DNA of 64,000 nucleotides from Rheinheimera sp. UJ63 (GTDB lineage Bacteria > Pseudomonadota > Gammaproteobacteria > Enterobacterales > Alteromonadaceae). Below are positions 25,060 to 34,238 of this stretch, piece after piece. The stretch covers positions 62,001 to 126,000 of the forward strand of contig NZ_JAKGTQ010000001.1 of the NCBI RefSeq assembly GCF_021568285.1, given 5' to 3'. Within the stretch, counting starts at the first letter, position 1; each line of letters begins with the position of its first letter. Position numbers and translations under genes: made by a program. A model generated the notes under the pieces. The model saw nothing but the letters and a program-made list of their open reading frames with translations. It was not told the DNA's origin and searched no databases.

Positions 25060-27105
25060 TTATTCTACCATTAAGGTGCGCACAGCCGGTTTATCTGTGA
25101 ACGGTTTGATACCTAATTTAGGATAAACTTCGCTTGGGTAATAAAACACGCCGCCGCGAGATACCAAGCGGATTGTTTTCACCGCTTTAAAATCGACGGT
25201 GGGATCATTCGGCACTAAGAAAAAGTCGGCTAATTTGCCCGCTTCAATACTGCCAAGCTCAGTATGCCCCATATATTTGGCCATATCGTAACTGGCTAAT
25301 TTCAGCAGTTCGGCAGGGCTAAAGCCAAGCTGTTGATACAGTTCTAGTTCACGGTGCAGTGTAAAAGCACCACCTAAATCAGTACCGGGCACTATAAAGA
25401 TGCCTTTTTCGCGCATCATGGTTAATGTTTTAACAATTTGCTCGTAAGCACCGCGATAAGCCGCATCTTGTTCAGGGCTTGTCACCTGCACCATCGACAC
25501 CTTGGCACTGCGCTGCACACCCGGTGGCATGTTATCAATGTAATCTAATACCGCACGCTGTGTTTTACCGTTGCGCGATAACAACAAACGCTCGTGAATG
25601 GCTAACGTGGGCTCCATCGCAACGTTATTATCACGCATCAGCTGCAAGGTATACTGCACAGGCTCACTGTTTAAATCCAGCGCGGGTAAGCGGTCTAAGG
25701 CAGTTAAGCGCAGCAAGGTGCGCGTATCTTCATCTGGCTGTAACACCCAACCGAGCATCACTTGGTTGATATGCGTCAGCTCATGATAACCGGCTTTGAT
25801 CATGGCATTGGCATTAGAAAACGCGGGTACGTGACCGGACACGCGCATACCGCGCGCTTTGGCAAGCTCGGCCATCGCCGGTACCCACTCACCTTTCATA
25901 CTGTTATAAATTTTGATACCCGGAAAACCGTTATCGGCATAGGTTTGCACTGCGGCTAAAGCCTGTGCTTCGGTTTCAACTAAAATACCGTTGTTATTGT
26001 TGGTGGGGCTTTTACCTTCAATCATGCCATAGCGGGAAATGCGCGGCCCGGCCAAAATACCCGCATCAATTTTACCGATTAACTCACCCAGTACCTCTAA
26101 CGAGTTACCCATGTCACGAATTGACGTAACACCCGCTAATACATTCATTAAGCCATCATCATCGCCAACATGGCCATGCATATCATATAAACCGGGTAAC
26201 ACGCTGCCGCCATTACCGGCAATTTCGGTTTCACCCGGTTGTGTGGCTTCCTCTAACGGGGCAATGCGCTCAATACGACCGTCTTTAACCAATACCGATA
26301 CCGGCTCAGATAAAGCGAGTTGCTCTGGTTGAAATACCCGCACATTGCGAATACGCACGACGCCATCGTAACGATGGGCAAACTCTGCCTGAATGGCTTC
26401 AAAGCGTTGGGTAGAATAATTCGCAGAGCGCTGACGCAGCTGCGCTTCTTCTGCTTCAAAACCTTCACGGATCACAATAAAACGCGGGTTAATAAAGGCA
26501 AAAAACTGCAGTTTCTCATCGAGCACTAAATAATCGGGATCTAAATCTGCACCCGATAAGGCATAAGTGCTTACTGTTAATTCGCTGCCGTTATTCTCAA
26601 CAACCAGGCTTTCCAGCTTTTCTATTGATAATTGCCCTGCAGGTAACGCCGGTAACATTTTGGCTGGGGTATCTAATAACGCCTTGGCCATAATATAGGC
26701 ACTATAAGGGCTGCTATTTTGTGGCACATACAAGGCCATACCCGGCACAGTTTTTTGATCAGCACCGGTGGCATCTTGCCAACTAACATGCTCGGCAGAG
26801 CGCTGCATCTGCTCGCTGATACTATTACCAAAGGTGGTATTACCCTTAATTTGCCATGCCGTAGGTAACCCCTGCGCATCTAAACTGAGGATCTCTTTTG
26901 AGGCAGGGCCGCGACCATTGCTTTTATAATCATAATCAATACTGATCTGACTACCGGCAGTCATAACATGCAAATGCCCAACACGGTTGCCATTTAACAT
27001 CACCGTATAATTATCTTCGCTGGGTGTTTCGCTAATCGAGGTTGGCGCCGGTTTGGAGCAGCCAAACAGCATGCCCAACATGACACTACATAACAATAAT
27101 CGCAT
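25060..27105 (-). CDS. Amidohydrolase-family lipoprotein
   Basis: A 681-residue protein with a lipobox leader (LGMLFGCS). An N-terminal beta-rich region of about 250 residues precedes a metal-dependent amidohydrolase domain. Visible metal-site elements are LYDMHGHV (HxH), GIKIYNS (candidate carboxylated Lys), VSGHVPAFSN, ELTHINQV and VPGTDLGG (Asp), followed by GKLADFFLV at the barrel end. It probably hydrolyses an amide or peptide-like substrate at the periplasmic face; the substrate is unknown. GGAGAG precedes ATG 27105. It is monocistronic. Confidence 0.9.
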   Translation of the reverse strand: MRLLLCSVMLGMLFGCSKPAPTSISETPSEDNYTVMLNGNRVGHLHVMTAGSQISIDYDYKSNGRGPASKEILSLDAQGLPTAWQIKGNTTFGNSISEQMQRSAEHVSWQDATGADQKTVPGMALYVPQNSSPYSAYIMAKALLDTPAKMLPALPAGQLSIEKLESLVVENNGSELTVSTYALSGADLDPDYLVLDEKLQFFAFINPRFIVIREGFEAEEAQLRQRSANYSTQRFEAIQAEFAHRYDGVVRIRNVRVFQPEQLALSEPVSVLVKDGRIERIAPLEEATQPGETEIAGNGGSVLPGLYDMHGHVGDDDGLMNVLAGVTSIRDMGNSLEVLGELIGKIDAGILAGPRISRYGMIEGKSPTNNNNGILVETEAQALAAVQTYADNGFPGIKIYNSMKGEWVPAMAELAKARGMRVSGHVPAFSNANAMIKAGYHELTHINQVMLGWVLQPDEDTRTLLRLTALDRLPALDLNSEPVQYTLQLMRDNNVAMEPTLAIHERLLLSRNGKTQRAVLDYIDNMPPGVQRSAKVSMVQVTSPEQDAAYRGAYEQIVKTLTMMREKGIFIVPGTDLGGAFTLHRELELYQQLGFSPAELLKLASYDMAKYMGHTELGSIEAGKLADFFLVPNDPTVDFKAVKTIRLVSRGGVFYYPSEVYPKLGIKPFTDKPAVRTLMVE

Positions 27106-27460
27106 TTCAGCTCTCCTTTGAGGCTTTTAAAAGACTGATGGGCTGCAACTCATCTGGATAAGTATGCAACGGGCATACAAGCTGGTAAGTGTATTTAAAC
27201 GCTGTGCTGCAAGCCCCCTTGGCGGTGGTGACGCTTCTGCTAACACAGCTGCTTAAAATGAGTCTATCCTGCACTGCGCAAAACACCAATGGCTGCGCGG
27301 CTAGTGCACTTCATTAAAAGACAATTAGTAGAAATGTGCTTGTTCCACAACAATTTGTGCGCTTTTTTATCGATTGCTTGGCTAGCGCAAACTGTTAAGC
27401 AGGCTATTTAGCGACCCAAGCTATCTTCACTGCGCTGCCAGATGAGCGTAAATGCCTATT
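27106..27460. other. Intergenic region, nothing recognised
   Basis: 355 bp upstream of the amidohydrolase gene and downstream of the YjdF-like gene. The short open frames have no good start sites or recognisable content. The amidohydrolase promoter is expected here. Confidence 0.45.
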
Positions 27461-28057
27461 TTATGACACCCATTTTGCTAATTGTTTATTGTGCGCCGCA
27501 CTGAGCAACACTAAAGCCATAATAGCCCCAAGTAAGGCCAAGCCCATATCCGATTGCGTATCCCAAACATAACCCTGAGTACCTAAAAAGGCTTCAGCGT
27601 CTTCACCCGAAAGCAGCGCTACCCACCATTCAATCAATTCGTAAAAGGCACTAAACGCTAAACAAATTGCAATAATAATAGTGTTACGCCAAGCGTCGCC
27701 ATTGACTACCGCTTTACGAATTAAAATTTCTCTTGCCAGCAAGGCCGGTACAAAGCCCTGAAAGAAATGCCCCACTTTGTCGTAATTATTGCGCTCTGCG
27801 CCAAACAAACCATCGAAAAAAGGCACTTCTGCATAGGTGTAATGCCCACCAATCATCAGCACAATGCAGTGCAGTAAAATAAAAAAGTACAGTAATGGCG
27901 TCAGCCGAAACGATTGATAGGTAGTAATAAGCAACACCAAACCGATGATCGCCGGAGCCACCTCCAATAGCCAAGTAAACTGATCTTTAGGCGTAATGCC
28001 CGACCAAATGAATACTGCGCTAAAAATACTCAGCCAAAGATACTTAATTTTTATCAC
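27461..28057 (-). CDS. DUF2238/YjdF-like inner-membrane protein
   Basis: About 195-198 residues with roughly six membrane segments. Conserved charged motifs of the YjdF/DUF2238 family are present: HYTYAEVPFFD, NNYDKVGHFFQGF, FSAFYELIEWW and YVWDTQSDMGLALLGA. The function is unknown; some family members are linked to putative metal or lipid processes. The frame has no ATG near the start. The GTG at 28057 overlaps the AAGGAG site, and an ATT at 28048 is eight bases from that site, so the real initiation codon is uncertain. Confidence 0.85.
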   Translation of the reverse strand: MIKIKYLWLSIFSAVFIWSGITPKDQFTWLLEVAPAIIGLVLLITTYQSFRLTPLLYFFILLHCIVLMIGGHYTYAEVPFFDGLFGAERNNYDKVGHFFQGFVPALLAREILIRKAVVNGDAWRNTIIIAICLAFSAFYELIEWWVALLSGEDAEAFLGTQGYVWDTQSDMGLALLGAIMALVLLSAAHNKQLAKWVS

Positions 28058-28120
28058 TCCTTATTATGTTAAGCCGCTAAACACCTGTCGTTGGCATAAT
28101 GGCCATTTACCGCCAACGCC

Positions 28121-28780
28121 TTAGGACACTTTAATTGACGCTAAAATCTTCTGCTCACCTTTTAATACGTGCTGTACCGATGGCAAAGCTTTGATCCGAA
28201 GGTAAAGCGAGTAGAGCTTTGGAAAACGCTCTGCATCTAGTGTTTCTCCGCCATGCTCCATATTGATCAGCTGACAGGTAAAGGCTAAATCCGCCAGCGT
28301 TAAGCTATCGCCAACAAAGAATGGCGACTCGCCGAGCGTTTGTTCAAGATAAACAAAGTGCTTAGGTAAAGTGTCAGTGAGTGCCTGCTGCACCGCGGCT
28401 TCATCAACCGGCTTTTGCTTGCTGGGGTTTAACACGCGTTGTTGAAATACCGTAAAGGTGCTGAGCGGCGCTAACTCATAGTCAGCATACTTTTCCAGCC
28501 AGCGTACTTTGGCTCGCTGCTCGGCGCTGTGCCCCATTAATGGCAGGCTATCGGGGTATTTGTCCTCAAGGTATTGGCAGATCACGCTAGAGTCTGCTAA
28601 CACAGTATCACCATCTTTTAAGGCGGGTATGCGCCGTAGCGGGTTAAAGTCAGCAAACCACTGTGGCGGCTCAAAAGGTAAAACAATTTCAAGTTTATAG
28701 TCTAAGGCTTTCTCAGCTAGGCAAAGCCTTAGCTTACGAACAAAAGGTGAAAGTGGCACACCATAAACAATCAAACTCAT
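28121..28780 (-). CDS. Glutathione S-transferase
   Basis: A 219-residue cytosolic GST. The N-terminal thioredoxin-like domain has the VPLSPFVRKLRL opening (Ser in the catalytic position), the IPALKDGD cis-Pro segment and ADSSVICQYLEDKY, which binds the glutathione gamma-glutamyl group. The C-terminal helical domain includes FFVGDSLTLADLAF, the conserved N-capping box. It conjugates or reduces electrophiles; the class is not assigned. AAGGAA lies six bases before ATG 28780. Confidence 0.92.
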   Translation of the reverse strand: MSLIVYGVPLSPFVRKLRLCLAEKALDYKLEIVLPFEPPQWFADFNPLRRIPALKDGDTVLADSSVICQYLEDKYPDSLPLMGHSAEQRAKVRWLEKYADYELAPLSTFTVFQQRVLNPSKQKPVDEAAVQQALTDTLPKHFVYLEQTLGESPFFVGDSLTLADLAFTCQLINMEHGGETLDAERFPKLYSLYLRIKALPSVQHVLKGEQKILASIKVS

Positions 28781-28938
28781 GATTATTCCTTATCAAGAAC
28801 AGTATTTTGGGTGGCGTATTAACCCTGTAACCATTTTTAACGCGGGTTACCACCTATTGAACAATCAAAAATGCCTCATTCTTGCACTGCATAACTGATT
28901 GCACGACAAACAACGCGCGTGTTTTTTATAAAATATCA

Positions 28939-31071
28939 TTAGCGATGGCTCTGTGCATAACTCAAAAAGTCGTTTTCAGACAGTGGCTTACTAAAGTAAA
29001 AGCCCTGATAAACCTTAGCGCCAAGTTCATTGAGAAGGCTGACTTGCGCAATAGACTCCACCCCCTCAATAACCAAATCTAAATTCAGTTTCTGAGTAAT
29101 CTTAATGATCGCTTCAAGGATCACCTCATTACGCCGGTCTTCGACAATATCATCAATGAAGGTCTTATCAATTTTAATTTCATTTACAGGGAGCAGCTTT
29201 AAATAATTTAATGACGAGAAGCCAGAACCAAAGTCATCTAACGAAAAAGTCACGCCAAATTCTTTTAATATATTCATTTTCAACATCGACTCGTCAAGAT
29301 TTTGAATCACCGTGTTTTCAGTAATTTCCAATACTAAACTTGCTGCTGCATCCATCAAGCCGTTAAATTCGTTCAATAAAAAGCTAAATCGTTCCACAAA
29401 ACGTTCATGGTTGAATTGAACTGGGCTAATGTTAATCGATAATTTAAATTCTGATGGAATGATTAAATGTGACCAAGACTTGATGCTCTTTATTGCTTCA
29501 GTTAATACCCACTCCCCCATTGGTACGATTAACCCCGTATCTTCAGCCAAAGGAATAAATTCTGCGGGAGAAATGATCCCCTGGGTGGGATGGCGCCATC
29601 GAATCAACGCTTCAGCACCCACTAGCTGGTTATTGCAGTTAACTTTGGGTTGATAAACAAGGAAAAATTCATTCCTACTAAGCCCCTTGCGCATATCTGT
29701 TTCAAGTTGATTACGGCGCACTAGGTCTAATTGCAATGATTCATTAAAGAAGCTATATCTATTTTTACCACACGATTTTGCATAATACAGTGCTAAATCC
29801 GCTTGTTTAAGTAGTTCAAACTTATTGCTGGCCGTATCATTGAAAAGGGTAATACCAATGCTGGAAGTAATATAGAACTCATGGTTTTTACAGAAAAATG
29901 GCTGTTTAAATAGCTCACGAATTTTTTTCCCTAAATTTTCAGCGTTTCTGTAGGCTGTTTCAGGAGTGACACCGATATCTTCTGCCAGTATCAAAAATTC
30001 ATCACCGCCGAATCTCGCAATCATATTGACGTTCGATAGGCTATTACTCAGTCGCTTAGCGATATTTCCTAACAATAAATCGCCTATGTCGTGGCCAGAG
30101 GTATCGTTTACCACTTTAAAATCGTCTAGGTCGATAAACAACAAAGCATTTAATGCTAAGGGTTTTGAATTTAGGATCAGCTTTTTCAACCCTTTATTAA
30201 ACGCCGCACGATTCGGAAGCTGGGTTAACTCATCTGTAAATGCCAGGCTATATATTTTCTCTTGAGCACTCTTTTTTTCATCAATATTAGCTTGAATACC
30301 TGCAGCTCTGATCACTTCATGATGTTCATTGGCAATAAAGCGGCCTTTTGACCACAACCAATGAATGCTACCATCGGGCCAGCGACACCTAAACTCGACG
30401 TCATAATCCCCCCCGATTCGCATGGCTTCGTTAAATACTTGGTCGACTCTACGTTTATCTTCTTCAATAATATGCGAAAGAAAGGTTTCATAGCTCCAGT
30501 TTTCCTGCATAGTCAAATGACCAAACAAGTTATCATGTCTAAGTGAACGCTTAGTTTCATTCGTTTTTAAATCAAGATCCCAATAACCAAGCCCGGCTGA
30601 CTCTAAAACGAAATCTAAACTTGCCTCTCGTTCACTGGCAATTTCTCGTGATTTTTTATACCGCGTTGTCTCAAACGAATGCCCAATATAATATTGGCAT
30701 TGCTCACCATTGATTGATAAGGGGGTTAAATTTAACTCTATCCAATATTCCTGTCCGGACTTGGTATAGTTAAGTAATTCACCATTAAAGGGCACTTCAT
30801 TTTTTATCGCGTTGCGAATTTGCGCGATGACGTCTGGGGATGTATCCACGCCCTGCAAAATAGAGGGCTTTTTACCCAAAACCTCATGGGGTTCATAACC
30901 AGTAACACGGGAGAAAGCCGCATTCACATAGAGTATTTTTAAGCCATCTTTATCCAGGTTTGGATTATTGGTAATAATAATAATTTGATCTAAGAGACTA
31001 AAACTTTTTTCCATTATGGCAATAAGTTCTTGCGGCGCTAATTTCAAACAACTCGACAAACTTAATTCCAT
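28939..31071 (-). CDS. PAS-PAS-GGDEF-EAL c-di-GMP enzyme
   Basis: A 710-residue cytosolic protein with no membrane segment. PAS1 (about 20-130) is LOV-like (SRVTGYEPHEVLGKKPSILQG), but the photoactive NCRFLQ cysteine is replaced (PSILQ). PAS2/PAC (about 145-265) includes FRCRWPDGSIHWLWSKGR. The GGDEF domain (about 275-440) has an intact ARFGGDEFL loop. The EAL domain (about 460-705) has EALIRWRHP, LEITENTV, DDFGSGFSS, the IKIDKTFID lysine and VIEGVES, so both catalytic sites look intact. It may synthesise or degrade c-di-GMP depending on PAS input. There is no neighbouring signalling partner. Confidence 0.93.
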   Translation of the reverse strand: MELSLSSCLKLAPQELIAIMEKSFSLLDQIIIITNNPNLDKDGLKILYVNAAFSRVTGYEPHEVLGKKPSILQGVDTSPDVIAQIRNAIKNEVPFNGELLNYTKSGQEYWIELNLTPLSINGEQCQYYIGHSFETTRYKKSREIASEREASLDFVLESAGLGYWDLDLKTNETKRSLRHDNLFGHLTMQENWSYETFLSHIIEEDKRRVDQVFNEAMRIGGDYDVEFRCRWPDGSIHWLWSKGRFIANEHHEVIRAAGIQANIDEKKSAQEKIYSLAFTDELTQLPNRAAFNKGLKKLILNSKPLALNALLFIDLDDFKVVNDTSGHDIGDLLLGNIAKRLSNSLSNVNMIARFGGDEFLILAEDIGVTPETAYRNAENLGKKIRELFKQPFFCKNHEFYITSSIGITLFNDTASNKFELLKQADLALYYAKSCGKNRYSFFNESLQLDLVRRNQLETDMRKGLSRNEFFLVYQPKVNCNNQLVGAEALIRWRHPTQGIISPAEFIPLAEDTGLIVPMGEWVLTEAIKSIKSWSHLIIPSEFKLSINISPVQFNHERFVERFSFLLNEFNGLMDAAASLVLEITENTVIQNLDESMLKMNILKEFGVTFSLDDFGSGFSSLNYLKLLPVNEIKIDKTFIDDIVEDRRNEVILEAIIKITQKLNLDLVIEGVESIAQVSLLNELGAKVYQGFYFSKPLSENDFLSYAQSHR

Positions 31072-31246
31072 AACATGGTCAACTTTTAGGTTATTGCTTT
31101 ATTAAACAATTCAAGACAATCATAGCTTAAAACGGAGATTAAAGCTGGTTTACGCCAACACCGTAGCATTTTTACTGGCAATGATGAAAATGCGCTGTGA
31201 TTGGCTAGACTAGCGCAGCGCATGTAGAGATAGCGACATGTCAATA

Positions 31247-32593
31247 TCAAGTTTTTTTAACTTTTTTGGCCATAATTAAAAAATATAACACGCCCAGCAT
31301 AGCAGAAATAACGGATGCAACTAGAATTGCCGTTTTTGCATTGTGCAGATGCTCGGGCTGTGCGTCAAAAGCCAGCGCGGCGATAAACGTCGACATGGTA
31401 AAGCCAATACCGGCTATAAATGAAACACCAACAATATGCTGCAAATGCATGCCTTCGGGCAAACACCCTAATTTGTAACGTAAACCGAGCCAGCAAGCAC
31501 CAGAAATACCCACAAACTTGCCCACTACAAGACCTGCAATAATGCCTAAGCCGGTTGGGTGCATGACACTATCAATGAAAGAGCTAACGCTCAATACCAC
31601 GCCAGCATTGGTTAAAGCAAACAGCGGTAAGATGAATAAAGCCACTGGGCGCACCAGTGCATCTTCCCAGCGACGTAAGGGCGTTGTTGCACGCTCTGCA
31701 AAGTCACGCACATCTAACACGTGTTCGTGATCCCGTTTACTACCCAGTACATCGACTGTTTTTGTCTTTTGCAGCATCCCACTGATCACTTTTTTTGCTT
31801 TGTTAAGCAATGCACTGGAAGCTAACTTTGGCCTAGCTGGCACCGTAAAAGCAATGGCAACACCGGCAATGGTGGGATGCACGCCAGATTGAAGCGTCAT
31901 CCACCAAGTAATAACGCCCGCCACTAAATAAAATAACGGCTCTCGTATGCCCGCATAATTTAATAACGCTAAATAGGTAATAGATATCAATGCCAAGCAC
32001 AAATAAATGATATTTATTTGTTGCGAGTAAAAGATGGTAATCACCAGAATTGCACCAATATCGTCAATAATGGCAAGGCCGACAATAAAAGCCAGGAGTC
32101 TGACGGGGATCTGTTTTCTGACAATTGCCAGCACACCAAGGGCGAAGGCGGTATCGGTCGCCATCGGTATGCCCCAGCCAATTTGTGATTCAAGCGACCA
32201 ATTAAACAGTAAGTAAATAAGCGCAGGTACCACCATTCCCCCCACAGCACAAAGCATTAGCATGCGCCGTTTTTGTGGTTGTGCCAGATCCCCCGCGAGA
32301 AACTCTCGTTTTATTTCCAACCCTAGCAAAAAGAAAAAAATCACCATCAAACCATCGTTGATAATGTGTTTTAGTGAGGCATGCAGTTCAAAAACACCGA
32401 TCGAAAACCCCAGCTCGGTATGGATGAGATTAAGGTAGGCAGTGGCATAATTAGAATTTGCCCACCACAGGGCTAACAGGGTTGCCAACAATAGAAACAC
32501 ACTGGACGTTTTTTGAGCACGGGTAAAACTAGAAAATGGATGATGCATATTTTCTAAAGCCCGCTCTAGCAGATTCTTACTCTGATTAGCCAT
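31247..32593 (-). CDS. nhaA: Na+/H+ antiporter NhaA
   Basis: An inner-membrane sodium/proton antiporter with a role in sodium and alkaline-pH homeostasis. It has 448 residues, longer than the E. coli 388. The twin aspartates of the active site are in LAIIDDIGAILV. FLLGLEIKREFLAGDL and GIPMATDTAFALGVL are NhaA hallmarks. Much of the extra length is a charged insertion around residues 250-300 (AKKVISGMLQKTKTVDVLGSK and following), in the loop before ERATTPLRRWEDAL. The ribosome-binding site is weak. Confidence 0.95.
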   Translation of the reverse strand: MANQSKNLLERALENMHHPFSSFTRAQKTSSVFLLLATLLALWWANSNYATAYLNLIHTELGFSIGVFELHASLKHIINDGLMVIFFFLLGLEIKREFLAGDLAQPQKRRMLMLCAVGGMVVPALIYLLFNWSLESQIGWGIPMATDTAFALGVLAIVRKQIPVRLLAFIVGLAIIDDIGAILVITIFYSQQINIIYLCLALISITYLALLNYAGIREPLFYLVAGVITWWMTLQSGVHPTIAGVAIAFTVPARPKLASSALLNKAKKVISGMLQKTKTVDVLGSKRDHEHVLDVRDFAERATTPLRRWEDALVRPVALFILPLFALTNAGVVLSVSSFIDSVMHPTGLGIIAGLVVGKFVGISGACWLGLRYKLGCLPEGMHLQHIVGVSFIAGIGFTMSTFIAALAFDAQPEHLHNAKTAILVASVISAMLGVLYFLIMAKKVKKT

Positions 32594-32693
32594 GCTATTT
32601 TGGTGCTATTCCGGTTGATATGTCAGAAATAAAACGCAAGAAATACGCTTTGAAAGAGAAACGTTCGCTTGTTGTTACGATAATATTGACCGC

Positions 32694-32981
32694 TTACTTA
32701 AACCTAGAAGTGGCAGATTTCAGTGCGGCACCAAACGAATCCCAGACACTATCAACACCGGCTTTAAGATCTTCCCATGCATTGTCATTGGCAGCTTTAA
32801 GTTCTGCCAATTTTTTACTGGCCAGTTGTTGTAACTCTCGCAGTTTCTCAATTTGTTTGTAGTACTCCAGTTGACTTTCGGCTTCTACCTTACTGGCTTT
32901 GGCCTTAAGCTTGTCTATCTGGATGGACCATTCATCTAATTGTGTTTCTAGCTTATGTTGGTAATTTTCTTTGATTGTCAT
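32694..32981 (-). CDS. Small coiled-coil protein
   Basis: A 95-residue cytosolic protein starting at ATG 32981, with GGAGAG six bases upstream; an ATG 18 bases earlier is less well placed. Almost the whole sequence is charged heptad helix (KLETQLDEWSIQIDKLKAKA, then QLEYYKQIEKLRELQQLASK), followed by WEDLKAGVDSVWDSFGAAL. It resembles small coiled-coil proteins found next to transporters in many bacteria. No function is known. It lies about 100 bp upstream of nhaA on the same strand. Confidence 0.72.
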   Translation of the reverse strand: MTIKENYQHKLETQLDEWSIQIDKLKAKASKVEAESQLEYYKQIEKLRELQQLASKKLAELKAANDNAWEDLKAGVDSVWDSFGAALKSATSRFK

Positions 32982-33419
32982 TACAACTCTCCATTTCAAA
33001 CATCATTGTTTTTGAAAAAACTGTGGCATAGCAAACTTGCCATAAAACTTATTAAGACAGCGCTGCTAAATTGCTTTGTTTAATGGGTGGTTTTTTGCGC
33101 TTCAGATGGAGGGGCCTAGCCTAGAAATGAAGTTGTAAAAATTTAAGCTCTTGCTGATACAGCGCTCGTTAAAAGAGCTCTCACTTAACTATAGCCTATG
33201 TACAGCATTAAGTAGGAAAACTGTGCTTGTTGGCAGCCACTGTTCTCACCTAACTTAAATGCTTTAATGCCGAGTGCTCACTTTAATTTTTATGTTTTAA
33301 TCAATTAATTTTATATGAAGTGACTCATAAGCTTAATAACAGCAGCTAGCCATATTTGCTGAACAAACTATGGCTAAAAAGCATCAAGCACAATGATGCT
33401 TATCTGTAGTTAAGCTTTT
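32982..33419. other. Intergenic region, nothing recognised
   Basis: About 440 bp, AT-rich, between two minus-strand genes. It contains the promoter for the coiled-coil gene. I see no repeat, RNA or reliable open frame. Confidence 0.4.
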
Positions 33420-33773
33420 TTAAGCCTCTAAAATCACCTCAAAGCCACCATAAATTAACCGTTTACCATCAAACGGCATGGGGTTTTGCTCTGGCTGCAT
33501 ACGTGGATCCGTCATAATGGCAGCCCAGCCTGCTGCTCGTGCCGCTTTTGATGGCCATACCACTGACGAAAACACCACAGTCTCATTGTCTTGGCACTGA
33601 ACGGCTTTTAAAAAAGACGTGTGCTCACCATCAGGCACACTCTCACCCCAAGACTCGGTAATACTCAAGGCACCATGTTCTTTAAATACCACCGCAGATA
33701 ATTTGGCATGTTCAATGTATTTTTCTTTATTTGCGGTAGGCACCGCCGCCACAAAACCATCAACGTAAGCCAT
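33420..33773 (-). CDS. DUF1428 (YbaA-like) protein
   Basis: A 117-residue cytosolic protein of the DUF1428 dimeric alpha-beta-barrel-like family. The signatures are YVDGFVAAVP, ESWGESVPDGEHTSFLKAVQ and the FSSVVWPSKAARAAGW then DPRMQPEQNPMPFDGKRLIYGGFE run. ATG 33773 is chosen because AAGG lies eight bases upstream; the in-frame GTG at 33782 overlaps that site. The biochemical role is unknown. Confidence 0.9.
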   Translation of the reverse strand: MAYVDGFVAAVPTANKEKYIEHAKLSAVVFKEHGALSITESWGESVPDGEHTSFLKAVQCQDNETVVFSSVVWPSKAARAAGWAAIMTDPRMQPEQNPMPFDGKRLIYGGFEVILEA

Positions 33774-34238
33774 CTCGTTCACCTTTATTTCAATGATTAA
33801 AAGTTACATGCTTGATAGTAGTCTAAACATCCGTTTTTCGGCGACTTTCTTGTGGCTTAACTAATAGGAGTTTCGCTAAGCTCATCTTTTGCTTTTGGTA
33901 ACAAGCTGCAAATTGCTTTGTGATGTAGAAAAAGAATTGGAATAATTCAATTTCATCAGTGCCTTAGAAGTTAGATTTTTAGGTATGTAAAAACGTGAGA
34001 GATCCTGAGCTATAATCTGATCTGTACCAGTACACTTTACCACACACTGTTGCTGGTCTGGGTTAAGCTTTTGCTTGTTTCCGTTGATTGCGCAATATCT
34101 TACCAACACTTACTTTATTGGCTTAGATATAATAGGCTATCGTTAAAAGAGGGTTGGCCATTATTGGCTATCTTGCCAGCACAGCTTGTATGCCTCACCC
34201 CAATAACGTTGAGTAAGAATGGATCACCGTCATTACCT
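33774..34238. other. Divergent intergenic region
   Basis: 465 bp between the DUF1428 gene and the plus-strand diguanylate cyclase. Open frames exist on both strands, but neither has a homologous-looking product. The upstream extension of the cyclase frame (from 34050) reads as an unlikely leader. Confidence 0.4.

Noticed and set aside
34050..34238. Upstream extension of the 7TMR-DISM cyclase frame
   Set aside because: The added residues precede the signal peptide and do not resemble the family. A start at 34239 or 34254 fits export better.
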